Positions 1-6,717 of a stretch of 38,861 bases of DNA are shown piece after piece (within the stretch, counting starts at the first letter, position 1; the number at the start of each line of letters is the position of its first letter). Origin of the DNA: an uncultured Oscillospiraceae bacterium (lineage in GTDB: Bacteria > Bacillota > Clostridia > Oscillospirales > Oscillospiraceae); contig CANRNF010000022.1 in NCBI GenBank assembly GCA_947631865.1, positions 1 to 38,861 of the forward strand, given 5' to 3'. The translations under genes were made by a program, and so were the position numbers. The notes beneath the pieces are model-generated. The model was not told the DNA's origin. It saw only the letters and a list, made by a program, of their open reading frames with translations, and did not search any database.

Positions 1-705
1 TACATGGCCTCCCCGGACATCAACACCGAGGACTTCCAGGCGGCGGTGGACTTCCTATCCGTCCAGGAGAACGTGGACCCGGACCGGATCGGCATCATCG
101 GCATCTGCGGCTGGGGCGGCATGGCCATCAATACGGCGGCCCTGGACACGCGGGTGAAGGCCACGGCGGCCATGACCATGTACGACATGGCCCGTGTCAA
201 CGCCAACGGATATTTCGACGCCGAGGATAGCGCCGACGCCCGCTATGAGAAGAAAAAGGCCATGAATGCTCAGCGTATCGCGGACTTCAAGGCGGGCAGC
301 TATGCCCTGGGCGGCGGCGTGGTGGACGAGCTTCCGGAGGACGCGCCCTTTTTCGTGAAGGACTACTACGACTATTACAAGACCCCGCGGGGTTATCACC
401 CCCGCAGCCTCAACTCCAATGGCGGCTGGAACGTCATCGGCTGCATGAGCTTCATGAATCAGCCCATCCTGCGCTATTCCAACGAGATACGCTCCGCCGT
501 ACTGCTCGTCCACGGGGAGAAGGCCCACTCCTGCTACTTCAGCCGGGATGCTTACGCCGCCATGGTGAAGGATAATCCCTGGGCAGGCAATAAGGAGCTT
601 CTCATCATCCCCGACGCGGTACACACCGACCTCTATGACGGCGGCGGCAAGAACGCCATCCCCTTTGATAAGCTGGTGGCATTCTTCCGGGAGAATCTGT
701 CATGA
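1..705 (+). CDS. alpha/beta hydrolase, YcjY/dienelactone-hydrolase type (5-prime partial)
   Basis: The reading frame is open from base 1, so the true start lies upstream; the ATG at 4 is probably an internal methionine. The visible 233 residues cover the second half of an alpha/beta hydrolase. The nucleophile elbow reads GICGWGG (about residue 35 from that Met), with Cys where classical esterases have Ser, as in dienelactone-hydrolase-like and YcjY-like families. A later VLLVHGEKAHS segment and PDAVHTDLYDG (His about 207) fit the acid and histidine parts of the triad. There is no signal peptide in the visible part. The substrate cannot be told from sequence. The stop overlaps the next start (ATGA), so translation with the flavodoxin/reductase gene is probably coupled, suggesting a shared detoxification or redox role (inference). 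Confidence 0.85.
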   Translation, partial: YMASPDINTEDFQAAVDFLSVQENVDPDRIGIIGICGWGGMAINTAALDTRVKATAAMTMYDMARVNANGYFDAEDSADARYEKKKAMNAQRIADFKAGSYALGGGVVDELPEDAPFFVKDYYDYYKTPRGYHPRSLNSNGGWNVIGCMSFMNQPILRYSNEIRSAVLLVHGEKAHSCYFSRDAYAAMVKDNPWAGNKELLIIPDAVHTDLYDGGGKNAIPFDKLVAFFRENLS

Positions 706-2087
706 GGCGGGCCGTCTCCCTGCTGCTGGCCATATGCCTGTGCCTTTGCCTGGCAGTGCCTGCGGCGGCAGAGGCCAGCAGCAAAGTGCTGGTCGCCTAT
801 TTCTCCGCCACCGGCACCACCAAGGCGATCGCGGACCATGCGGCGGACATCCTGGGCGCGGACATCTATGAGATCGTGCCAGCCGAGCCCTACACGGACG
901 CGGACCTGGCCTACTATACCGGCGGGCGCGCCGACCAGGAGCAGAACGACCCCTCCGCCCGCCCTGCCATCGCGGGCGGCGTGGAGGATATGGGACAGTA
1001 TGACACTGTGCTGCTGGGCTATCCTATATGGCACGGCCAGGCCCCCCGGATCATCTCAACCTTCCTGGAGGGCTATGATCTCTCCGGCAAGACCATCTTG
1101 CCCTTCTGCACGTCCCATTCCAGCGGTATCGGTTCCAGTGACGACGACCTGTACCCCCTGGCGCCGGACGCCGACTGGCTGGACGGGACCCGTTTCCCCG
1201 CTGGGACGACCAGGGATGAGATCGCCGCATGGCTGGTTGAGTGCGGCATAGAGGCCGCTCCGCAGGTCGGCGTATTCGACTTTGAAAGGAAAACCGTTAT
1301 GCTCAACAGCGGCTACGAAATGCCTATCATGGGCCTGGGAACATACAGCCTTTCCGATGAAGAATGCTATAACTCCGTCACCGCCCTGCTGCAAGCAGGC
1401 GGGCGGCTCATAGATACCGCCTATATGTATGGCAACGAGGCCGCCGTAGGCCGGGCTGTCCGGGACTCCGGCATACCCCGTGAGGAGATATTCGTCATTA
1501 CCAAAATATACCCCGGAGCGCAGTATGCGAACCCCGAACAGGCCATCCAGGAGGCCCTCGATAAACTGGACATCGGCTATATCGACATGATGTTGCTCCA
1601 CCACCCCGGCACCAACGACGTAAAGGCGTACAAGGCCATGGAGCAGGCGGTGGCAGAGGGCAAGATACATTCCCTGGGCCTTTCCAACTGGTATGTGAAG
1701 GAGCTGGAGGAGTTTCTGCCCCAGGTGAATATCATGCCCGCCCTGGTGCAGAACGAGATACACCCCTACTACCAGGAGAACGACGTGATACCCTATATCC
1801 AGAGCCTGGGGATCGTGGTCCAGGGCTGGTATCCCTTTGGCGGACGCGGCTACACGGCGGAGCTTTTGGGAAACGAGACGATCTCCGCCATCGCGGCGGC
1901 CCATGGCGTGTCCTCCGCGCAGGTCATTTTGCGGTGGGATCTGCAAAAGGGCGTGGTGGTCATCCCTGGCTCCAGCAACCCGGACCACATTCGGGAGAAT
2001 CTGGACCTGTTCGGCTTTGAACTTACCCAGGACGAGATGGATCAGATCAACGGGCTGGATAGAAATGAAAAGCACGACTGGTATTGA
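702..2087 (+). CDS. Secreted-type flavodoxin / aldo-keto reductase fusion
   Basis: 461 residues in two domains. Residues 1-25 look like a signal peptide (MRR, a hydrophobic Leu/Cys run, then VPAAAEA). Residues 28-190 are a flavodoxin: the phosphate loop SATGTT follows the first strand VLVAYF, and YPIWHG is a typical FMN-contact loop. Residues 196-461 are a complete aldo-keto reductase with the catalytic tetrad Asp238, Tyr243, Lys268 and His300, plus the C-terminal IPGSSNPDHIREN cofactor-binding segment. The start overlaps the upstream hydrolase stop (ATGA). A flavodoxin joined to an NADPH-type reductase in one chain is unusual, and an export signal on it is odd because both cofactors are normally cytosolic. 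The domain calls are firm; the partner, substrate and location are unknown. The N-terminus could instead be a membrane anchor. Confidence 0.88.
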   Translation: MRRAVSLLLAICLCLCLAVPAAAEASSKVLVAYFSATGTTKAIADHAADILGADIYEIVPAEPYTDADLAYYTGGRADQEQNDPSARPAIAGGVEDMGQYDTVLLGYPIWHGQAPRIISTFLEGYDLSGKTILPFCTSHSSGIGSSDDDLYPLAPDADWLDGTRFPAGTTRDEIAAWLVECGIEAAPQVGVFDFERKTVMLNSGYEMPIMGLGTYSLSDEECYNSVTALLQAGGRLIDTAYMYGNEAAVGRAVRDSGIPREEIFVITKIYPGAQYANPEQAIQEALDKLDIGYIDMMLLHHPGTNDVKAYKAMEQAVAEGKIHSLGLSNWYVKELEEFLPQVNIMPALVQNEIHPYYQENDVIPYIQSLGIVVQGWYPFGGRGYTAELLGNETISAIAAAHGVSSAQVILRWDLQKGVVVIPGSSNPDHIRENLDLFGFELTQDEMDQINGLDRNEKHDWY

Positions 2088-2349
2088 TTTTACGCGAGAT
2101 AGGGGTGGTAACTATACAGACAGCAGAGCCGCCAATATAAACAACTCCGAAGCTAAATGGGTGCATTGTCCTGTTTGCAGGAATAAAACGAGGATAAAGG
2201 TTTATGAAAATTCGGTTCTGCTGAACTTCCCCCTCTTTTGCCCAAAGTGCAAGCAGGAACACAACGTCAGCATCATCCAAATGAAGATGGTGATAAATGA
2301 TGAGCCTGCTCCGCCACCCCGGTCACGTTTCCAGTATAAGTACCCCTAA
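2065..2349 (+). CDS. Cysteine-rich KTR-type protein of mobile elements (start uncertain)
   Basis: A 94-residue frame whose core WVHCPVCRNKTR...NFPLFCPKCKQE is the signature of the Cys-rich KTR family, small zinc-ribbon-like proteins carried on Tn916-like conjugative elements of Firmicutes. The four cysteines are C35, C38, C59 and C62, as two CPxC knuckles. The first 30 residues do not look like the family, and the ATG at 2065 lies inside the end of the upstream reductase gene without a clear ribosome-binding site. The natural start may therefore have been lost when the element decayed. Base composition here is clearly more AT-rich than the flanking genes, which supports transfer. No function is established for the family. 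It is followed 24 nt later by a broken XRE regulator. Confidence 0.6.
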   Translation: MKSTTGIDFTRDRGGNYTDSRAANINNSEAKWVHCPVCRNKTRIKVYENSVLLNFPLFCPKCKQEHNVSIIQMKMVINDEPAPPPRSRFQYKYP

Positions 2350-2372
2350 CAGAAACACGGGAGGTGAAGCAC

Positions 2373-2584
2373 ATGAGTGATGATCTTTTCCCCGCCCGCC
2401 TGCGTAAACTTCGGGAGGCAAAGAAGCTCAGTGGAAGAATATTAAGTGAGTTGTGTGGATTGTCAGATAATATGATCGGGAGGTATGAGAGAACGGAGAC
2501 AGGAAACCGTCCATACAAACACTGAAGGTAATTGCGGATTTCTTTCAAGTGTCTCTCGATTACCTTGTGGGCCGGGATGAATAA
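2373..2584 (+). pseudogene. XRE-family HTH regulator, frameshifted
   Basis: A good ribosome-binding site (GGGAGGTGAAG) precedes the ATG at 2373. The first frame encodes a Cro/C1-type helix-turn-helix (LRKLREAKKLSGRILSELCG, then LSDNMIGRYER), then breaks at about 2495-2507 and stops early at the TGA near 2523. The rest of the family, PSIQTLKVIADFFQVSLDY and LVGRDE, continues in another frame from 2507 to the TAA at 2582-2584. A net +2 or -1 indel in the stretch coding for the turn before helix 5 explains this. Together with the KTR gene it looks like the remnant of an integrated element. A sequencing error is possible but less likely, given that the neighbourhood also looks decayed. Confidence 0.75.
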
Positions 2585-2669
2585 TTATTGCTGTTTCCCC
2601 AACAGAACCCAAAACATTCCCTCTGCCTCTGCGGTCCCAGCACGAGCATCCGTAGCAGAAGCCGCCGTT

Positions 2670-2716
2670 GCTGTCAATGGTCAAGATGAACGGCTCCCCG
2701 AGCCGCCATTGACAGC
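2670..2716. repeat. Compound stem-loop, 11-bp outer and 5-bp inner stem
   Basis: GCTGTCAATGG (2670-2680) pairs perfectly with CCATTGACAGC (2706-2716). Inside it, CGGCT (2691-2695) pairs with AGCCG (2701-2705). The 10-nt stretch 2681-2690 bulges on one side only. It lies in the gene-free region after the broken XRE gene, and there is no T-run after it on either strand, so it is not an ordinary terminator. Confidence 0.6.
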
Positions 2717-2740
2717 CCCGCCTGCTTCCGCTCTCCCTGT

Positions 2741-2785
2741 CTGTAAGATGGGCGACAGCCATTTCTGCTGTCGCCCATCTTGCAG
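2741..2785. repeat. 19-bp hairpin
   Basis: 2741-2759 pairs with 2767-2785 over 19 positions with a single G-T pair, leaving a 7-nt loop (CATTTCT). This is a very stable structure with no following T-run. The loop resembles that of the hairpin at 3314-3352. Confidence 0.7.
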
Positions 2786-2817
2786 TATCTGTTCCTTGCC
2801 CCACACATCAATGGTCG

Positions 2818-2934
2818 ATGTCCGCATTTAAGTGCCCTGGACCACTTCTGCCGCAAGGGATTGGAGCCGTTAAACGCAAGGGGGTAATGGTGGTATATGG
2901 CGACACCCGAAATCGAGGGTCTATATGCGGACAT
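2818..2934. repeat. Structured repeat unit A (117 nt)
   Basis: First of three tandem imperfect units. The unit is closed by a perfect 10-bp inverted repeat, ATGTCCGCAT (2818-2827) with ATGCGGACAT (2925-2934). Inside are a G-rich segment GGGGGTAATGGTGGTATATG and a 3-prime hairpin ACCC...GGGT. After the unit comes the tract ACATACTT plus AT-rich sequence shared with the other units. Its middle differs from B and C: it carries CCGCAAGGG, the reverse complement of the CCCTTGCGG found in B and C. Confidence 0.7.
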
Positions 2935-2992
2935 ACTTAAAATTATTTAATGATTGTTGCTATATGTGTGACCCGGTGAAAACAAGGCTTCG

Positions 2993-3109
2993 ATGTGACG
3001 CTTTTGGCCGGTCAGACCCCTTGCGGCGTGGGGCTTTCAGAGCACCAAAGTCAGGGGGGTAAGGGTAGTATACGGCACACCTCGAAAACCGGGGTCTATT
3101 GCGTCACAT
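2993..3109. repeat. Structured repeat unit B (117 nt)
   Basis: Second unit, starting 175 nt after unit A. The closing stem is ATGTGACGC (2993-3001) with GCGTCACAT (3101-3109), 9 bp and perfect. The stem sequence differs from unit A on both sides, so pairing is kept by paired changes. Internal features are a hairpin holding CCCTTGCGGCG, the segment GGGGGGTAAGGGTAGTATAC followed by GGC, and a 3-prime hairpin ACCTC...GGGGT. Confidence 0.7.
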
Positions 3110-3169
3110 ACTTCAAATTATTTAATTACTTATCGCGGTACTTGTAATGCCATGAGTTCATGGGGGCCT

Positions 3170-3286
3170 ATGTTACGCTTTAGGGCTTCTGAATCCCTTG
3201 CGGCGCAACAGGTTCAAATCGTCAAAGTTGAAGGGGGAATGATACTATACGGCACCCATCAAAAACTGGGGTCCATTGCGTGACAT
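3170..3286. repeat. Structured repeat unit C (117 nt)
   Basis: Third unit, starting 177 nt after unit B. The closing stem is ATGTTACGC (3170-3178) with GCGTGACAT (3278-3286), 9 pairs including one G-U type pair. Internal features match unit B: CCCTTGCGGCG, GGGGGAATGATACTATACGG and a 3-prime ACCC...GGGT hairpin, followed by ACATACTTCAAAA. All three units are exactly 117 nt from stem end to stem end, with spacers of 58 and 60 nt. Confidence 0.7.
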
Positions 3287-3313
3287 ACTTCAAAAGTTTT
3301 AAGCAGATTACAA

Positions 3314-3352
3314 CAGACAACGGCTGGTGCATTTCGCACCAGCCGCTGTCTG
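3314..3352. repeat. 17-bp hairpin
   Basis: 3314-3330 pairs with 3336-3352 with one mismatch around the loop ATTTC. It is stable, but neither strand has a following T-run of the usual kind. It lies just after the tandem units. Confidence 0.65.
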
Positions 3353-3367
3353 CTCTGTCGATTCCAA

Positions 3368-3422
3368 TTCCGTAAGGCAGTTACCACTTTTCAATTTTTC
3401 GGTGTCATACTGTCTTACGGAA
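3368..3422. repeat. 13-nt inverted repeat with 29-nt spacer
   Basis: TTCCGTAAGGCAG (3368-3380) and CTGTCTTACGGAA (3410-3422) pair over 13 positions with one G-T pair. It closes the gene-free region before the end of the CDF gene. It could be the last member of the structured series or the outer end of the mobile-element scar. Confidence 0.5.
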
Positions 3423-3466
3423 CCCCTCCGTTGCCAGGCCCTCGAATCTTCAAAGCCGTTCAGACG

Positions 3467-4645
3467 CTACCCTCTTGGTGCCATGTAATCCCTGTCGATG
3501 GTGATGGCCACCTCCGCCTCCGGGTACTGCTCCCGGACCGCGTCCTCCAGCACCCGCCGCAGGGCGGCCTCGGGAATGTCCGTGTCCGGCGGGGCGAAGC
3601 AGTCGAAGCGGACCCGGGTCCGGCAGCCTTCCTGGGAAATGTCCATGTCATGGATGGTGAAGCGCCGGTCCAGGGGGGCGATGCGGCCCATGACGTAGGT
3701 CTGCAGGCTGTTCTCGGGGGTGTCCCCCGGGGCCACCGGGTCCAGCTGGAACAGGATGTGCAGCCCGTCCTTTTCCAAAAACTCGTCGGCCAGGGCGATG
3801 AGGGACCGGTGCAGGGCCATGATGTCCTCGTCGGCGGAGACCACCACGTGGGCGCTGGCGTAACGCCGGCCGGGGCCGTAGTCGTGCAGCAGCAGGTCGT
3901 GGGTGTCCAGCACGCCGGGGCAGGCCATGATCCGTGCCCGGATGGCCTCTATCACGTCCGGGGCGGGCATGCGCCCCAGCAGGGGGTCCAGGGTGCCCCG
4001 GACAAGGCCGTACCCGCTCCAGAGCACGAACAGCGCCACGCCCACGCCCAGATACCCGTCCAGGTCCAGGCCCGTGAGCCGGGCTATGCCCATGCCCAGG
4101 AGCACCACGCCCGTGGCGATGGCGTCGTTGCGGCTGTCCGCCGCCGTGGCTGCCAGGGTCCCGGAGGCGATGCGCCTGCCTGCGTCGGCGTTGAAGGCCA
4201 TCATCCACAGCTTCACCAAAATGGACCCGGCCAGCACCCCGGCCATGGCCCAGGAGAATATGGGCGTCTGGGGGTGCAAAATACGCTCCACGCCGCTTTT
4301 GAGAAGCTCCAGCCCTGCCGCCAGGATGAGCACCGCCACGGTGAGCCCGGCCAGGTACTCATACCGCCCGTGGCCGTAGGGGTGCTCCGCGTCCGCGGGC
4401 CGGGCCGCCAGCCGGAAGCCCAATAGGGTTATGATGTTGCTGGCCGCGTCGGACAGGTTGTTCACGCCGTCCGCCACGATGGCCACAGACCCGGCGGCGA
4501 GACCGGTGAGGAGCTTGAACAGGAACAGGGCGGCGTTGGACACGATGGCGAGAATGCTTGCCATCTGGCCGTAGGCCACCCGGACCTGGGGCTGGTCCGT
4601 CTTGTCCCAGTCCTTGATGAACCGGGACGCCAAAAACCGAAACAT
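3467..4645 (-). CDS. Cation diffusion facilitator (CDF) metal exporter
   Basis: 392 residues, a cytoplasmic-membrane metal/proton antiporter. The start at 4645 is chosen over an ATG at 4675 because AGGAGG sits 7 nt upstream of it. Six membrane helices occupy about residues 25-210. The transport-site pairs are Asp59/Asn63 in TM2 (VADGVNNLSD) and Asp170/Asp174 in TM5 (AADSRNDAIAT), and the conserved HPYGHGRYEYL follows TM2. In this family a D/N + D/D site is associated with manganese rather than zinc, so Mn(II) export is likely (inference). The C-terminal 180 residues include the usual cytoplasmic dimerisation domain plus an extra domain of similar size. It has its own promoter at 4671-4700. 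Confidence 0.92.
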   Translation of the reverse strand: MFRFLASRFIKDWDKTDQPQVRVAYGQMASILAIVSNAALFLFKLLTGLAAGSVAIVADGVNNLSDAASNIITLLGFRLAARPADAEHPYGHGRYEYLAGLTVAVLILAAGLELLKSGVERILHPQTPIFSWAMAGVLAGSILVKLWMMAFNADAGRRIASGTLAATAADSRNDAIATGVVLLGMGIARLTGLDLDGYLGVGVALFVLWSGYGLVRGTLDPLLGRMPAPDVIEAIRARIMACPGVLDTHDLLLHDYGPGRRYASAHVVVSADEDIMALHRSLIALADEFLEKDGLHILFQLDPVAPGDTPENSLQTYVMGRIAPLDRRFTIHDMDISQEGCRTRVRFDCFAPPDTDIPEAALRRVLEDAVREQYPEAEVAITIDRDYMAPRG

Positions 4646-4670
4646 ACCGCCGCCTCCTTTCCTATGGAGC

Positions 4671-4700
4671 ATCATATGCGCCGACTCGTTTTTTTGTCAA
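4671..4700 (-). promoter_or_regulatory. Promoter of the CDF gene
   Basis: On the minus strand, TTGACA (4695-4700), an 18-bp spacer and TATGAT (4671-4676). The start would fall about 20 nt upstream of the CDF ATG, just before its AGGAGG. Confidence 0.7.
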
Positions 4701-4730
4701 TAAAAATTTACTCGCCCGCCGACAGTGCAA

Positions 4731-4756
4731 AGCCGGCCACCCGAGGGTGACCGGCT
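4731..4756 (-). terminator. Hairpin terminator of the sigma/anti-sigma operon
   Basis: AGCCGG...CCGGCT with CACC/GGTG continuing the stem and one mismatch. On the minus strand it is followed by TTTGC, so the T-run is short. It lies after the anti-sigma stop and before the CDF promoter. Confidence 0.5.
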
Positions 4757-4938
4757 CCGCAACAAAGAAGAGAGGAGTGAAAAATGAAAATGTCGATGGG
4801 TGATCTCTGCTGTCTCGGTCCCGGGGGCGTCGGCTCGCTCCCTTGACCTTGTGACTGTATGATACCGCACTCCTCCCGGGGATTGGTGAATAAACTTGTA
4901 ATGATTTGTAAACAAAAGATGAATGGTTTATTAACAGC
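4757..4938. other. Non-coding stretch downstream of the anti-sigma gene
   Basis: No convincing gene. On the plus strand, GAGGAG precedes a 20-codon frame (4784-4846, MKMSMGDLCC...) that is too short and too isolated to call. Confidence 0.4.
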
Positions 4939-6069
4939 TCAGGCGCCGGGGACCGTCAGCTCATGGCCCTGGAAGGTGACGGCGGTCACCTCGTCCAGGT
5001 CGATGGGCGCGGCGAACTCGTAGTGGTCCACGTGGGCCTGCAGCTCCTCCCGCCAGCCGCCGCCGGAGCCCACGATCTCCGCCCGGCCGCTGCCGCCGGC
5101 CAGCTCGACCTGCAAGTCCTGGCCGATGTCGGGGCCGCTCTCCGGGCCCTCGCCCTCCCCGTACTCGCCCTCGTACACAAAGGTGCACACGGCGCCCATG
5201 GAGTTGAGCTTCAGACTGGTGACGGTCACGTCTACCTCCTCATACCGGACCTCAAAGCCGTCGGCGCTGTCGATCATGGTGCCCGGCTCCAGAGTGGATC
5301 TGTCGAAGGGCTCGCCGTTCAGATAGTCGTGGGCGAACCGGGCCCTGGCGGTGAAGGGCTCGTCTACCAGCTCTATCTCCCCGTTCTCACCGGGCGTCAG
5401 GGTGAACTGGAACACCCAGGGGCCCTCGACATAGGTCTCCTCGCCGTCATACCCGTTCTTCAGATAGTCCACCGTAAGCGTCAGCGGGCTGGAGAAGTCG
5501 ATGTCCCGGTCCAGGTATTTGGAGTGGACGGTCGCCTCCATGACCTGGGTGAGCATCTCGCCTGTCTGGTCGAACTGGCTCATCCCGGCGCCGGTGAACA
5601 GGTCCTCCGGCGCATCCGGGTCCCCGCTGGTCAGCCGGCCGTACAGGATAGTGTCGTGAAGCTCTGTCTCCCCATCCCCGGGCTGGGCGGTCAGGGTCAT
5701 AAAGACATGCTCTCCGTCGGTCATAGCTGATCCCAATGTCACGGTCCAGCCGCCGGCGGTGACAGACTGGCCCACGTCCGCGGCGGCCCGGTCGATATAC
5801 TCCTTCTGCCTTTCGGTGAGCTCGGTCTGGCTCGCTGTGGCGAACCAGCTTTTGAACCATTCCGCCCCGTCCAGGGCGGCGTAGGCGGTGACCCCCAATG
5901 CCAGCACCAGCGCCGCCGCCAGGGCCAGCGTGACGATGCGTTTTGTGTATTTGTGCGTTCTCATATCCTGCTCCTTTCTCATGACCGCCTTTACCCGCCT
6001 CAGCAGGGCCGGGTCCGGGCTTGCTGGGGCCAGCGCCCGGCGGAGCAGCACATCGGTATCAGTTTTCAT
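4939..6069 (-). CDS. Membrane-anchored DUF4179-type anti-sigma factor
   Basis: 376 residues. The N-terminal 40 residues are a short cytoplasmic sigma-binding segment (LLRRALAPASPDPALLRRVKAV). One membrane helix follows (IVTLALAAALVLALGVTAYAAL, about residues 44-65), then a large extracytoplasmic beta-rich domain with the QTELTERQKEYID...GQSV motif typical of DUF4179 proteins. The start at 6069 is the first ATG and overlaps the sigma gene by 11 nt; a TTG nine bases upstream is less likely. The gene pairs with the ECF sigma factor immediately upstream, so the likely job is to hold that factor inactive until an envelope signal is sensed. No protease-site motif could be identified. Confidence 0.8.
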   Translation of the reverse strand: MKTDTDVLLRRALAPASPDPALLRRVKAVMRKEQDMRTHKYTKRIVTLALAAALVLALGVTAYAALDGAEWFKSWFATASQTELTERQKEYIDRAAADVGQSVTAGGWTVTLGSAMTDGEHVFMTLTAQPGDGETELHDTILYGRLTSGDPDAPEDLFTGAGMSQFDQTGEMLTQVMEATVHSKYLDRDIDFSSPLTLTVDYLKNGYDGEETYVEGPWVFQFTLTPGENGEIELVDEPFTARARFAHDYLNGEPFDRSTLEPGTMIDSADGFEVRYEEVDVTVTSLKLNSMGAVCTFVYEGEYGEGEGPESGPDIGQDLQVELAGGSGRAEIVGSGGGWREELQAHVDHYEFAAPIDLDEVTAVTFQGHELTVPGA

Positions 6070-6574
6070 CTTCCCCAAGTCCTTTCTCCACCAGGGCCCG
6101 GGCCGTGTGCAGACGGCGCTTCACCGTCCCCACGGGAAGACCCAGGGTCAAAGCGATGTCGGCTACCTTCATCTCCATGGAATAGTACAGCACCAGGGGC
6201 AGGCGGTATTTTTCCGGCAGGGAGGCCGCCAATTGCCGCACCCGCCGCTCCTCCTCCCGTGCCAGCAGACTGGCCTCCGGGTCGTCCCCGCCGGGAAGAG
6301 TCCGGTCCTCCAGAGGCTCCGAGGGGGCGATGCGCTCCCGGCGGGCGTATTTCCGCCGGCGGCTGCGCCACAGGCTGAGGGCCGTGGAGAACAGGAAGTT
6401 CTTCGGGTCCTCCATGAGTTTCCGGGGCCGCTCCAGGGCTTTTAAAAAGGTATCCTGGAAAAGGTCCTCCCCGTCCTCTTTGGAGAAGGCCAGGCTCCGG
6501 CAGAAGCGGTAGAGCATGGGCCCGTACCGGTCCGCCAGACCGTCCGTATCCACTTTCGCGCGCAAGCCGTCCAC
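6059..6574 (-). CDS. ECF-family RNA polymerase sigma factor
   Basis: 171 residues, starting at GTG with GGGGG 7 nt upstream. Region 2 is at about residues 15-75 with EDLFQDTFLKAL, the core-polymerase-binding and -10-recognition helix. Region 4 is at about 110-165 (LPEKYRLPLVLYYSMEMKVADIALTLGLPVGTVKRRLHTAR), with the -35-recognition helix-turn-helix. A basic Arg-rich linker (SRRRKYARRERI) joins them, and regions 1 and 3 are absent, as expected for ECF factors. It is co-transcribed with the overlapping anti-sigma gene. It points away from the CNNM genes, sharing a 140-bp divergent region. An autoregulated ECF promoter is likely there but I could not assign its elements. Confidence 0.9.
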   Translation of the reverse strand: MDGLRAKVDTDGLADRYGPMLYRFCRSLAFSKEDGEDLFQDTFLKALERPRKLMEDPKNFLFSTALSLWRSRRRKYARRERIAPSEPLEDRTLPGGDDPEASLLAREEERRVRQLAASLPEKYRLPLVLYYSMEMKVADIALTLGLPVGTVKRRLHTARALVEKGLGEDEN

Positions 6575-6644
6575 GGACAGGCCCCCTTTCCCCGCTGGTG
6601 TGTACGCCTGTATATCGCCGCGGGACCGAAGATGGTTCGCTCAG

Positions 6645-6673
6645 TTGACGAAAAATTTATGATATGCTATAAT
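6645..6673 (+). promoter_or_regulatory. Sigma-A promoter for the CNNM pair
   Basis: TTGACG (6645-6650), a 17-bp spacer and a perfect TATAAT (6668-6673). Transcription would start near 6680, about 38 nt upstream of the first CNNM start. Confidence 0.85.
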
Positions 6674-6717
6674 ACCAAATCGATTTAACATTGGAAAGCA
6701 AGAGGTGGTTTTTCCAG

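Noticed and set aside
2463-2934. Two minus-strand frames over the hairpin region
   Set aside because: They run through the hairpins and repeat units and have no protein-like features.
3205-3222. tRNA T-arm-like GGTTCAAATC in unit C
   Set aside because: No acceptor, D or anticodon arms can be built around it, and the position in unit B does not keep the motif.
2818-3286. CRISPR-like array
   Set aside because: The units are 117 nt with diverged sequence and spacers of similar AT-rich content; no short exact repeats and no cas genes.
3431-4426. A 331-residue plus-strand frame opposite the CDF gene
   Set aside because: His/Gly/Val-rich, without motifs or ribosome-binding site; it mirrors the CDF gene.
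4784-4846. A 20-codon ORF behind GAGGAG
   Set aside because: No promoter, structure or conserved pattern that would separate it from chance.
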